Below, piece after piece: positions 42,407-51,137 of a stretch of 64,000 nucleotides of DNA. Below the pieces are notes generated by a model. That model was not told the origin of the DNA. It made no database searches and saw only the letters and a list, made by a program, of their open reading frames with translations. Every line of letters begins with the position of its first letter. The first letter of the stretch is position 1. The stretch covers positions 1 to 64,000 of the forward strand of contig JAKSLD010000017.1 in NCBI GenBank assembly GCA_024401395.1. The letters run 5' to 3'. Position numbers and translations under genes: made by a program. The DNA is from Bacteroidales bacterium. Its GTDB lineage: Bacteria > Bacteroidota > Bacteroidia > Bacteroidales > Marinilabiliaceae.

Positions 42407-44887
42407 ATGCCTAATCCACAACAAACACAACAACAACCTGTCAGAAAGAGACCTGTAGAGAGCGAGTCGTTTTTTGACATAGACTATATGAAATTGCTGC
42501 AAGATGCATTAAGCTATTGGTGGCTTTTTGTTCTTTGTGTAGCTGTAGCTTTGGCAGTTGTTTTTGTATACCATCGTTATAAGATTCCTGTGTACAGTTC
42601 GCAACTGACACTTCTTCTTGATGATAGAGGAAGTGGAGCAGCCGGTGATGTGGCTAGTAACGCTATGCTACAAGGACTCAGTGTGGATTTTCAAGATCTT
42701 CGTACCAAGGAGAATAATATTGCCATCCTGCGTTCCCGTACTCTGAATGAGCGAGTATTGGATCAGATGGGTATTGACATATGTTACTATAAAAAGGGAA
42801 CAATACGTACTACAGAACAATATCCTTGTGGTGAATTTCATGTAGTTATGGATTCAACGCACGTGCAGACTGTAGGTGCTAGATTCAATATTCTGCTAAG
42901 AGATTCGTTGACTTTCGAACTTGTAATTGATGCAGACAAGGCAGGTTTGTTCGATTATTCACGTGGTACCTTTGCTTCAGGAGGTCAGGTGTCAGTGTCA
43001 TACAGACAAGTACATAGTTTTGGCGAACCTATTGTGACCGACAAATTCGCATTTGCTGTAATTAAGCATCCAGTTATGGATCAAATGACAGATGACGAAG
43101 GTATTTTCGAGCATTATCAGGTAGAATTCAAGCCCCCATATACTCAAGGTTTTGGTCTTAATGTGTTGAAAGACAAGGAGTCGACGGTGTTGACACTTGC
43201 GGCACAAGGAACAAATCAGGGTAAAGTCAATCAGTATTTGCATACACTTGCGACTACCTTTATAAATGACAACTTAAGTCAGAAGAATCAGATGGCAGAA
43301 AACTCGATAAAATTTATTGAGTCGCAGTTGACAACGCTTTCTGATACACTTCTTGATATAGGAACGCAATTGTCAATGTTCCGTACCAATCATGGACTTC
43401 AGCTAGGTGTTACCTCAAAGGGTAATAAGTTGTTCAGAGAGATAGAAGATTATGAGACAGAGATACAGAAGCAAGGAGTGCTTGTTTCGTACTACGATTA
43501 TATTTCCGAGTATCTCCGTACAGATAGTGTGGTTACAGGTTCTGTTTTTGCGCCACCAATTTATAATACAGGAAGTTCGCTTTTTGAGCAGCAGTTGAAT
43601 AACCTGTTGAAATTGAACGCTGACTATCAGGCATTGCAAAGTACATACGGTACAAGTTACAACCCTGCTACAAGAGAAGTATTGACAAGATTCAATATAG
43701 CGCGCAACACACTCCTCTCGACCATAGCAAATAACAAGAACCTTGTTATCCAAAATGTCAACGAGCTGAAGCGGAAGATGCAGACGAATGTTTCAGAAGC
43801 CATGAGTCTTCCTGAGACAGAGAGAAAGTTGCTAGGTATTGACCGACAGTTCTCATTGACGAATGAAGTATATACATTCCTTTTGAGAAAGCGTTCCGAG
43901 GCACAGCTGCAAAAGGCAAGTAGCACAAGCGACCATAAGATACTTGATGATGCTGCCACTGTAGGCATAGTTTCTCCAAGATACGCTATTAACCAGTTAT
44001 TGGCGTTGATTATCGGATTAGGTTTGCCATTAGCATTCCTGATTATACGTCAGTGGATGGACAATAAACTACGAACGGCTGAAGATCTCAAGAAAATGAC
44101 GCCGCTACCTATAGTAGGAGAGATTCCATCCTGTCATTATCAAGACAGTTTTGTTGTTGAGTCGCATCCTGGTAGTATTGTATCAGAAGCCTATAGACAT
44201 TTGAGAGCGAAGCTACACCTAGTAACGTTGGGAAAAGAATCACTGATATTAGGAGTGTCTTCATCCATGCCAGGAGATGGTAAGTCATTTACCGCTCGTA
44301 ATGTTGCCAGTGTGTATGCTATTTCGGGTAAGAAGACAGTATTGTTAGGCTTTGACCTCAGACGTCCGGCATTGTCTAAAGTGTTGAATCAGAATAAACA
44401 CGTAGGTATTACCCATTATATTATGGAGCAGGCCACACTAGAAGAAGTGATTATCAATCAGTCGAATAATCTAGATGTCATTGTAGCAGGAGAGGTGCCA
44501 CCGAATGCTGCAGAATTGATTCTTCATGAAAAGACTGCCGAATTGATAGATAAACTTAAGGAGAGATACGATGTTATTGTAGTGGATACTCCACCTATGG
44601 CAGCAGTTGCTGATGCATACCAGATAGCAGAATGGTGTGATGCAATGTTGTTCGTTGTAAGACAAGACTATACGAGAAAGGATGTCCTTAAAGACGTCTC
44701 AGCATCGTTGGTAGAGCAGTCGGTTAAGAATCCTGTCATCGTACTTAATGATGTGGGCTCAAAGAACTGTCGATATGGATATCGATATGGATACGGCAAG
44801 TATGGCTATGGTAGATACTCTCGCTACGGTAAGAAGTATGGCTATGGTTATCGCTCGCAAAATTATGGTTATACCAAGGAGGATTAA
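42407..44887 (+). CDS. Wzc-like polysaccharide co-polymerase and tyrosine autokinase
   Basis: The 826-aa protein has an N-terminal cytoplasmic tail rich in Gln, a transmembrane helix (about 36-55), a large periplasmic Wzz/GNVR domain with coiled coils (about 60-520) and a second helix (about 525-545). The BY-kinase domain has Walker A GDGKS (Lys626), Walker A' LLGFDLRRP and Walker B VIVVDTPP. The C-terminus is a striking Tyr/Gly cluster (about 785-826), the autophosphorylation tail. It controls chain length and assembly of exported polysaccharide with the outer-membrane lipoprotein encoded just upstream. Confidence 0.93.
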   Translation: MPNPQQTQQQPVRKRPVESESFFDIDYMKLLQDALSYWWLFVLCVAVALAVVFVYHRYKIPVYSSQLTLLLDDRGSGAAGDVASNAMLQGLSVDFQDLRTKENNIAILRSRTLNERVLDQMGIDICYYKKGTIRTTEQYPCGEFHVVMDSTHVQTVGARFNILLRDSLTFELVIDADKAGLFDYSRGTFASGGQVSVSYRQVHSFGEPIVTDKFAFAVIKHPVMDQMTDDEGIFEHYQVEFKPPYTQGFGLNVLKDKESTVLTLAAQGTNQGKVNQYLHTLATTFINDNLSQKNQMAENSIKFIESQLTTLSDTLLDIGTQLSMFRTNHGLQLGVTSKGNKLFREIEDYETEIQKQGVLVSYYDYISEYLRTDSVVTGSVFAPPIYNTGSSLFEQQLNNLLKLNADYQALQSTYGTSYNPATREVLTRFNIARNTLLSTIANNKNLVIQNVNELKRKMQTNVSEAMSLPETERKLLGIDRQFSLTNEVYTFLLRKRSEAQLQKASSTSDHKILDDAATVGIVSPRYAINQLLALIIGLGLPLAFLIIRQWMDNKLRTAEDLKKMTPLPIVGEIPSCHYQDSFVVESHPGSIVSEAYRHLRAKLHLVTLGKESLILGVSSSMPGDGKSFTARNVASVYAISGKKTVLLGFDLRRPALSKVLNQNKHVGITHYIMEQATLEEVIINQSNNLDVIVAGEVPPNAAELILHEKTAELIDKLKERYDVIVVDTPPMAAVADAYQIAEWCDAMLFVVRQDYTRKDVLKDVSASLVEQSVKNPVIVLNDVGSKNCRYGYRYGYGKYGYGRYSRYGKKYGYGYRSQNYGYTKED

Positions 44888-44906
44888 TTTTCAAAGAGAA
44901 TAGTTA

Positions 44907-45977
44907 ATGTTGGCTTTAGTCCTATATTTCTTAGTCGATGCCATTGTGAGTGCGCTGGTTGGACCTCTAGAGGGTACGATATCGGGTGCGGCAGTCGGTA
45001 TATTGGCATCTATCTTTCAGATGCTGAAAGATAAGAAGAAAGGTAGGACAGATACCCAGAAAGGGTATTTGATAGATATTCTGCTAGTCTGTGTTTTTGT
45101 TGCTCTAGATGTGATTTTCGATTCTCTTGAGGGCGGACACAGATTGATGGGCGTTGTTGTATCAGTGCTGTTGGTCGTAATTTTTATGGTATCAGGGTGG
45201 GGGAAGACAAATTTATTGTCGTTGCTTACCGGTAATATATTAGATAAGGTATTAGACAGTCCTTATGTGGTATATTTGATGCGAAATACGATGCGCAGGA
45301 TGTCGGTATGGGCTATAGTTGCCCTTGTGGTATATCTACTTGCGTATTTTGTGCTACCCGAGCATGTAGCAATATTTGTAGATGATTGGTTCGTTTTCAT
45401 AATAGTTCCATTGGCATTCGTTGTTGAGTTTATTATTTCTAGAATAATCAGGAATAAATATAAAGATGTCGAATGGGTGCCCCTGGTAAATGAAGAAGGT
45501 AAAGTAATCGGACAATCTCCCCGTCCTTTAGTCCATAATGGCAGTGGTTGGTTGCATCCAGTGGTTCACCTCCATGTCTTTGATGAAGAGGGAAGAATAC
45601 TCTTGCAAAAGAGACCAGCACATAAGAAGATACAGCCATTGAAATGGGATACGGCTGTTGGAGGTCACATAGCTGCCAATGAAAAGGTTGAAGAAGCATT
45701 GATGAGAGAAGCCAGGGAAGAGATAGGTTTGAAGCAATTTCAGGCACAGCATTCTCATACATACGTATGGAAATCGAGTGTAGAAAACGAATATGTTCTA
45801 GCGTTCAAGACCATTAATAATGGACCATTTGAACCAGAGATAAAAGAAGAAGTTGATGAACTGCGATTCTGGACAATTGATGAATTGCGGCAAGAGATAA
45901 ATAAATCAGCGAAAGAATGTAACCTAACACCTAATTTTTGCGAAGAAGTGAAAAAGTTAGGAGTACTTTCGAATTAA
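44907..45977 (+). CDS. Membrane protein fused to a Nudix hydrolase
   Basis: The 356-aa protein has an N-terminal membrane region with about five hydrophobic segments (about 1-40, 55-70, 80-95, 128-147 and 152-170). A cytoplasmic Nudix domain follows (about 185-350). The Nudix box is intact: GGHIAANEKVEEALMREAREEIGL (split here as GGHIAANEKVEEAL and MREAREEIGL, about 252-275). Nudix enzymes hydrolyse nucleoside diphosphates linked to other moieties. The sequence WDTAVGGH and the upstream QKRPAHKK resemble the isopentenyl-diphosphate-isomerase-like/YfcD subgroup. The membrane fusion, placed between Wzc and a signalling protein, suggests membrane-associated substrate cleavage; the substrate is unknown. 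Confidence 0.85.
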   Translation: MLALVLYFLVDAIVSALVGPLEGTISGAAVGILASIFQMLKDKKKGRTDTQKGYLIDILLVCVFVALDVIFDSLEGGHRLMGVVVSVLLVVIFMVSGWGKTNLLSLLTGNILDKVLDSPYVVYLMRNTMRRMSVWAIVALVVYLLAYFVLPEHVAIFVDDWFVFIIVPLAFVVEFIISRIIRNKYKDVEWVPLVNEEGKVIGQSPRPLVHNGSGWLHPVVHLHVFDEEGRILLQKRPAHKKIQPLKWDTAVGGHIAANEKVEEALMREAREEIGLKQFQAQHSHTYVWKSSVENEYVLAFKTINNGPFEPEIKEEVDELRFWTIDELRQEINKSAKECNLTPNFCEEVKKLGVLSN

Positions 45978-46006
45978 TAATGTAGTAACAGAAATACTAA
46001 AACACT

Positions 46007-47413
46007 ATGCCATCTGAGCAAGGAAAAAACGTCATAGAGCAGCTGAATAACCTGGGAAAGCGAAGTGAGGTCCTGGGAGATAAGTTGCGTCAGTTAGTCT
46101 CTAGCTACGAGAACCTTTCTACATCGCAAGAGCAGTACCAAGCCCTCTTGCGAGAGTTCGGTCTTGAGGATGAAGTCCGCAAGAGTCAGAAAGATGTGAA
46201 GCGTTACAAGATGGTTACGCTTCTGTATATTGTAGTCTATGGTTTCTCGGAATTAGCACAGCGTCAGGATGCGTCTGCGCAGATGGATAAGCTAGATGAG
46301 ATATTCTTGACAATTCAGGATATTGCCAGCAAGTATCATTTGGTAAAGATACCAAGCATAGGAGACAATATGCTTCTTGCTGGAGGTATTGAAAAGATAA
46401 ACAAGACAAATCCTATTGATGCTACGCTAGCTGCCAATGAGATTATGGAGATGATGCAAACCATAAAGAGAAAAGACTCTAGTTGCATCTGGGAGCTAGG
46501 TATGGGTTTGCATACGGGTCCAGTTATTGGTCGTTTTGTACCAAATAAGCGTACTCCATATACATTGTCCGGCAATAACGTATTGACAGCGACTCGTCTT
46601 GGTTTTGCTGCATTCCGAGGTCATATCTCTATGTCACCGATGACATACGAGTTGACTAAAGAATTCTTTGACCTACGCCGTTGCGGTAAGATTCCTGTAA
46701 AATATAGTGGCGTGATGGATATGTTCAACCTTGAGGGCATTACAGAAGACTTCCTAAATGAGGATGATCCATCTAAGCCTTACAATGAGGAATTTGAGCT
46801 TAACTATCAGAGGCTGCAGTTCATGGATATACAAGAGCACGTCTTGGATATGCTTGAAGAGAAGTTGCCAAAGAACCTGTATTACCATAACGTTAAGCAT
46901 ACTATTGATGTCACGACAGAAGTTGAGCTTATCGGATGGGCAGAAGGAGTACCGGAGAAGCAGATATTGCTTTTGAAGGTTGCAGGTTTGTTCCATGACT
47001 CGGGTCACATTGTGAAATATAAGGGTCACGAAGAAGAGAGCTGTAATTTTGCGCAAGAGATATTGCCACAATATAATTATTCGCAGGAGCAGATAGACGA
47101 GATAAAGCGTATTATCATGGCTACACAGTTGCCACATACTCCGTCGGATATTCTTGAAGCGATTATACAAGACAGTGACCTTGACTATCTTGGTCGTGGA
47201 GACTTTATTCCAGTATCTAATATGCTTTATAAGGAGCTTCTTGAGCGCAATGCGGCCAATGATATTGACAAGTGGAACGAGATGCAGATTAAGTTTATTT
47301 CGGGACATCAATATTATACCAAGACAGCGACCAGTCTCCGTGAGGTGAACAAGCAGGAGCAGATAGAGCGTCTGAAGGCACAGCTCGGTAAGGGCGAATT
47401 GTTGCAAGACTAA
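46007..47413 (+). CDS. Degenerate class III cyclase domain fused to an HD hydrolase domain
   Basis: The 468-aa cytoplasmic protein has a coiled-coil start (about 5-65), a class III nucleotidyl cyclase-like domain (about 66-205) and a C-terminal HD domain (about 270-420). In the cyclase part the order VTLLYIVVYGFSEL, IGDNMLL, HTGPVIGRF, TLSGNNVLTATRL follows the family, and the second metal Asp (Asp120) is present. The first metal Asp is replaced by Val76, so cyclisation should fail. The HD metal site looks complete (His294, His330-Asp331 and Asp in DSDLDYLG). It may bind a nucleotide in one domain and hydrolyse one in the other. It starts 29 bp after the Nudix gene and 3 bp before truA. Confidence 0.83.
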   Translation: MPSEQGKNVIEQLNNLGKRSEVLGDKLRQLVSSYENLSTSQEQYQALLREFGLEDEVRKSQKDVKRYKMVTLLYIVVYGFSELAQRQDASAQMDKLDEIFLTIQDIASKYHLVKIPSIGDNMLLAGGIEKINKTNPIDATLAANEIMEMMQTIKRKDSSCIWELGMGLHTGPVIGRFVPNKRTPYTLSGNNVLTATRLGFAAFRGHISMSPMTYELTKEFFDLRRCGKIPVKYSGVMDMFNLEGITEDFLNEDDPSKPYNEEFELNYQRLQFMDIQEHVLDMLEEKLPKNLYYHNVKHTIDVTTEVELIGWAEGVPEKQILLLKVAGLFHDSGHIVKYKGHEEESCNFAQEILPQYNYSQEQIDEIKRIIMATQLPHTPSDILEAIIQDSDLDYLGRGDFIPVSNMLYKELLERNAANDIDKWNEMQIKFISGHQYYTKTATSLREVNKQEQIERLKAQLGKGELLQD

Positions 47414-47416
47414 TAG

Positions 47417-48190
47417 ATGAGATATTTCATAGAGCTAGCCTATGATGGCACGCGCTTTCATGGGTGGCAGTTACAGCCTAACGCAGAGTCTATCCAAGGG
47501 TATCTGAACGATGCTCTTGCGAAGGCTCTGCGTATTTCTGATATAAATGTAGTCGGGTGTGGTCGTACCGATACCGGTGTACATGCTGAGTATTATGTTG
47601 CACATTTCGATGTGGAGAATCCAGTTGAGGAGACTATGGACTGGCTTAAGTTCAAGTTGAATGCCATTCTTCCATCAGACATAGCAGTATTCTCAGTTCA
47701 GCCAGTAGAAGATACGATACATGCACGTTTTTCGGCCTATTCGCGTTCATATCATTATTATGTGGTTGAAGACAAGGATCCTTTCAGAAGGTTTCTTTCC
47801 TACCAGATACCATTCCATTTGGATTATGAAAAGATGAATGAGGCTGCCAAGTTGCTTTTAGATGTAGATGATTTTACGAGTTTTGCAAGATTACATTCGA
47901 ATGCAAAGACAAATATCTGCAATGTGACACAGGCAGAGTGGCTGCTTGATGATAAAGGGCAGCATTATTTCAGGATAACAGCGAACAGATTTTTGCGAAA
48001 TATGGTAAGAGCTGTTGTCGGGACACTATTCGATGTGGGACGAGGCAGGATGACCATTGAGGATTTCAAGAAAGTTATAGATACAAAAGATAGAAAAGCG
48101 GCAAGTACGTCTGCGCCAGCCAATGGATTGAGTCTGGTAGAAGTATTGTATCCAGAAGGAAGAGGTTTTGTGCCGCAGAAGCAGAAGTGA
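47417..48190 (+). CDS. truA: tRNA pseudouridine(38-40) synthase
   Basis: The 257-aa protein has the TruA active-site segment GCGRTDTGVHAEYYVAHFD, with the catalytic Asp in RTDTGVHA (about 52-59). It also has SRSYHYYV (about 109-116) and FLRNMVRAVVGTLFDVGRG (about 192-210). It isomerises uridines at positions 38-40 in the anticodon arm of many tRNAs. Length is normal. It is the last gene of the 41.6-48.2 kb run, 3 bp after the HD gene. Confidence 0.95.
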   Translation: MRYFIELAYDGTRFHGWQLQPNAESIQGYLNDALAKALRISDINVVGCGRTDTGVHAEYYVAHFDVENPVEETMDWLKFKLNAILPSDIAVFSVQPVEDTIHARFSAYSRSYHYYVVEDKDPFRRFLSYQIPFHLDYEKMNEAAKLLLDVDDFTSFARLHSNAKTNICNVTQAEWLLDDKGQHYFRITANRFLRNMVRAVVGTLFDVGRGRMTIEDFKKVIDTKDRKAASTSAPANGLSLVEVLYPEGRGFVPQKQK

Positions 48191-48200
48191 TATTATTTCA

Positions 48201-48253
48201 TTGCTACACCCTTGCTACTATCGGGGAAGTACAATGTTGCTCGCAATTTTTTT
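48201..48253 (+). repeat. 11-bp array ending in the second terminus (TTGCTCGC plus T run)
   Basis: Units TTGCTACACCC (48201), TTGCTACTATC (48212), GGGGAAGTACA (48223) and ATGTTGCTCGC (48234) are spaced exactly 11 bp. They end in AA plus seven T residues. The ending matches the right terminus of the composite elements at 21952 and 34620. Confidence 0.7.
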
Positions 48254-48271
48254 GAAAATGCAGTTAGAAAT

Positions 48272-48308
48272 AAAAAGCTCTGAAGCATATATGCTTCAGA
48301 GCTTTTTT
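48272..48308. terminator. Bidirectional terminator between truA and the HAD gene
   Basis: A near-perfect palindrome (AAGCTCTGAAGCAT with its complement) is bordered by an A run on one side and a T run on the other. It serves both convergent genes; the HAD stop codon region overlaps its right arm. Confidence 0.9.
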
Positions 48309-48979
48309 ATTAGATCAGACAAGTCACTCCACGTTGCGTCGTGTCGAGTCTTTTTTTGTTTTTGTTTGCGTACGATGTGCATGAAGTCCATATCAGCCTG
48401 GGCGGCGCCCAGACCATCAGTATCCTCTCTATCGCCTATCATAAGGATATCCTTAGGTTCGATTTGGAGAGCTTCTGCTACGATAGAGAATGGTCGTGGA
48501 GCAGGTTTAAGAGCTCCAGCAGTCTCACTGGAATAGAGGTAGTCGAACTCGGCTGTGATGCCTATAGCCTTCAAGCGTTCGTCTATCATAGCGTAGTCAG
48601 ACAGGACGGCGACCTTCATTCCATTACGTTTGATTATTTCTATAAGCTCATTTGCGCCAGGCTGACAACTATAGCTGTTAGTCAGAACACGGTGCATAAG
48701 AGGCATATAGCCATCAAAATACCACTGGCGGATCTCCTCTACGGAGTGCTTTGAACCAATAGACTTATGGAGTAGGGTAAAGAACTCCTCATAGAAAGCA
48801 TCTGAAGAAGAGAAATCCTTACCCTTTATTGCTTTGCGGACCTTCTGCACAGCCAGCAACCAAAATGCGCGAGTAGGCATATTCAAGACCAAGTGTATGG
48901 CAAATCGTTTTTTGTCATACAACGTACCATCAAAATCGAATATGATAGCCTTGTATCTTGATAAGTCCAGGGATTGCAT
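48296..48979 (-). CDS. HAD superfamily hydrolase
   Basis: The 227-aa protein has HAD motif I FDFDGTLYD (about 15-23), motif II VLSDYA (about 126-131), a Lys in GALKPAPRPF (motif III) and motif IV MIGDREDTDGLGA. The helical cap domain lies between motifs I and II. These enzymes dephosphorylate small metabolites (phosphoglycolate, sugar phosphates or nucleotides); the substrate is not predictable. It stands alone, 30 bp downstream of the GH3-type gene on the same strand and possibly cotranscribed with it. Confidence 0.88.
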   Translation of the reverse strand: MQSLDLSRYKAIIFDFDGTLYDKKRFAIHLVLNMPTRAFWLLAVQKVRKAIKGKDFSSSDAFYEEFFTLLHKSIGSKHSVEEIRQWYFDGYMPLMHRVLTNSYSCQPGANELIEIIKRNGMKVAVLSDYAMIDERLKAIGITAEFDYLYSSETAGALKPAPRPFSIVAEALQIEPKDILMIGDREDTDGLGAAQADMDFMHIVRKQKQKKTRHDATWSDLSDLIKKL

Positions 48980-49009
48980 TTGGTGAACTGTGTATATTAT
49001 TAGTAATAA

Positions 49010-50716
49010 TTAAGCCTTGACGAGCTCCTTGAACTTTGCGTGACGCTTCTCGTCATTGAGGAGGAGCATAAGCTTGAACTGGCCATCGCGGGCACCCTCA
49101 GCTACGCAGCGAGCCTTGAACTTCTCGAAAGCATCCTGCTCGAGTCGGTAAGCCACAGGGTCCTGAAGGCGGAACGAGTTACGTTTTGCTGCGTACTCGA
49201 TATTGATATCCTTAAGTTCCTCGTCGACCTGCTTATTAAACTTCTCTGCTTCCTCCTGAGATACGTTCTGGTTCTCGAACTCGTAGTAGAAGCGGTAGCC
49301 AGAATACTTCTCGTCGGCAAAACCGATGAAGAAGCGGCAAGGCATATTGAGTTTGCTTTCAGCCTCGTGAACAGCAGCGATAAACTGACGCTCGTGAAGT
49401 TTTTCACCTGTGAGAGTAATGATACCATTAACCTTCTGGATAAACTGGATGGTTGGGATTGTACCCTGGAAGCCAGTAACCTCCACGAGGTCGTTCATAT
49501 TATATCTGTAGAGACCTGCCCAGGTTGTCACATAGAGGCAATAGCGCTTACCCTTTTCGAGTTGGTCGATGGTAAGGAACTCAGGGTTCTCCATCTCCAT
49601 ATCCTCCTCACGGATGAACTCGAAATAGTGCATATGAGGGAACAAAGTAGTATCGTTCTTGCCATTCATTACGAGACCTACGCGGCACTCAGATGCGAAG
49701 TAGCCAAACTCAGGAACCTTACACTGGTCAGGGAATGTACCAGTAATCTTATCGAGGTAGATCTTTGTGTTGCCAGAGCGCCAAGTGTTGAGGACCTGCA
49801 TATCAGGCCAATAGTGCTTAGGCAGTGGAGTGCCGTACTTAGCCTTGATATCCTTAAGTTCCTGCGCACGCTTAGGATTAGGAGTGAGGACAGCCTCGAT
49901 AGCCTTACGGCAGTAATCAGGCATATCAAGATCCTTATTAAGAGTACCAGTCTCGATATCGTGAACATACTGATCGTAGTTAGCGATGATATTATCCTGC
50001 ATACCAGCCACTGTAGAAGGGTTAGCAGTCACGATGAGAGTAGTATTACGGATAAGTCCGAGGAGGAAGATACAATAGTTACGAGCCTTATAATCAGATA
50101 TTTCAAAAACCTCATTAGGGCAAGTGTAAGCCTTTTTGATGAAAGCAGGGCACTGAGTATAAGATACACCCGAAACAGAGCCTACTATTGTGCCATCAGG
50201 AGCATTGCCCTCGATAGCCTTACCCACGATAGAAACGACGCCACCAGCGAAGGTATACTTAGACTGCTTGATAAGAGTCCACAACCAAAGCTTGTTGATT
50301 TTGCCGTATACGTTAGAGAAATATTCGTTAGTGATAGGAATCCACTTTGGCTCCTTGGTTGTACCAGATGTAGTAGCGTACATCTTAGGCTTACCAGGGA
50401 AGAGGATATTTTCGCCACCCTGGAGATGCTTATTTATATATGGGCGGAGGTCCTCGTAGTCATTTACCTGAACCGCCTTACGATAGGCTACGAAGAGCTC
50501 TTTATCGTCCTTGATAGAGAGTAGGGCAGCGAAGTTATGCTCCTTACCATACTCAGAGTCCTTTGCATAGTTAAGAATCTGACGAAGTGTCTTTCCCTGT
50601 GTCTTGATAGCGTTCTTACTAGCTTTGTTGAGTTGCATTGTAAGGATAGTACCTACGCAACCCATCAAGAAGTTGATTTTGCGCCAACCAGATATTTTTT
50701 GGCCTTTCATCTCCAT
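49010..50716 (-). CDS. GH3 (auxin-responsive) family acyl-adenylate enzyme
   Basis: The 568-aa protein is a member of the firefly-luciferase superfamily branch called GH3, first known from plants, where it conjugates amino acids to hormone carboxylates. The ATP-binding loop TTSGTTKEPKWIP (about 114-126) and the AMP-binding TGEKLHE (about 440-446) are clear. YRYNMNDLVEVTGF precedes the hinge, as in plant enzymes. Bacterial homologues are present in Bacteroidetes but have no agreed substrate; activation of a carboxylic acid and transfer to an amine or thiol is the inferred chemistry. The strong codon bias suggests it is highly expressed. Its promoter lies about 30 bp upstream. Confidence 0.88.
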   Translation of the reverse strand: MEMKGQKISGWRKINFLMGCVGTILTMQLNKASKNAIKTQGKTLRQILNYAKDSEYGKEHNFAALLSIKDDKELFVAYRKAVQVNDYEDLRPYINKHLQGGENILFPGKPKMYATTSGTTKEPKWIPITNEYFSNVYGKINKLWLWTLIKQSKYTFAGGVVSIVGKAIEGNAPDGTIVGSVSGVSYTQCPAFIKKAYTCPNEVFEISDYKARNYCIFLLGLIRNTTLIVTANPSTVAGMQDNIIANYDQYVHDIETGTLNKDLDMPDYCRKAIEAVLTPNPKRAQELKDIKAKYGTPLPKHYWPDMQVLNTWRSGNTKIYLDKITGTFPDQCKVPEFGYFASECRVGLVMNGKNDTTLFPHMHYFEFIREEDMEMENPEFLTIDQLEKGKRYCLYVTTWAGLYRYNMNDLVEVTGFQGTIPTIQFIQKVNGIITLTGEKLHERQFIAAVHEAESKLNMPCRFFIGFADEKYSGYRFYYEFENQNVSQEEAEKFNKQVDEELKDINIEYAAKRNSFRLQDPVAYRLEQDAFEKFKARCVAEGARDGQFKLMLLLNDEKRHAKFKELVKA

Positions 50717-50744
50717 AGTAAATTGTATTTGATTTTTATCGATG

Positions 50745-50752
50745 CAAAGATA
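50745..50752 (-). promoter_or_regulatory. -7 box for the GH3-type gene
   Basis: TATCTTTG on the minus strand, 28 bp before the start codon. Confidence 0.55.
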
Positions 50753-50907
50753 CTAAGTATGAAAAGAATGGTTATGGGTAGTAATACCCAAATTTATTTT
50801 GAAGTCGATGTTGATGTGGTGTAGATTTTCGAGGTAAAGATGCTATAGCTCTCATGAAAATTGAGAATTAATGATTTTGATAAGAAAAGATAAGGCTTTG
50901 AAGCGCG

Positions 50908-51068
50908 TCTGTATTAAGGGAGAGTTAAGGGAGCGTTAAGAGAGTGTTAAGGGAGCGATAAAGAAATTATTATTGAGATTTTTTTAGGAGAAGAAGGTAT
51001 AGGCTGCAAGACCGACAGAAAACCTATGCTAGACCTATAGAACACCCTTGTTCATCGTAAATTTTTCA
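50908..51068 (+). repeat. Interspersed element copy E with two 11-bp arrays
   Basis: Five units spaced 11 bp start at 50908, 50919, 50930, 50941 and 50952 (GGAGAGTTAAG, GGAGCGTTAAG, AGAGTGTTAAG, GGAGCGATAAA). A second short array (AGAAAACCTAT, GCTAGACCTAT, AGAACACCCTT) leads into CCTTGTTCATCGTAA and a shortened T tail at 51068. It fills most of the non-coding stretch 50717-51137. I see no gene in that stretch. Confidence 0.78.
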
Positions 51069-51086
51069 AAAAGTAGGGAAAAAAAA

Positions 51087-51115
51087 GAGGCTGTGTCGGT
51101 TATTGACACAGCCTC
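51087..51115 (-). terminator. Terminator after the sialate O-acetylesterase gene
   Basis: An 11-bp perfect stem (GAGGCTGTGTC paired with GACACAGCCTC). The T run is on the minus strand, directly downstream of the esterase gene. Confidence 0.88.
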
Positions 51116-51137
51116 ATATATTATATCTAAATCCTGA

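Noticed and set aside
49040..50524. 494-codon open frame on the plus strand opposite the GH3-type gene
   Set aside because: It is a mirror frame produced by strong codon bias in the minus-strand gene. The translation has no recognisable domain, while the minus-strand protein has clear motifs.
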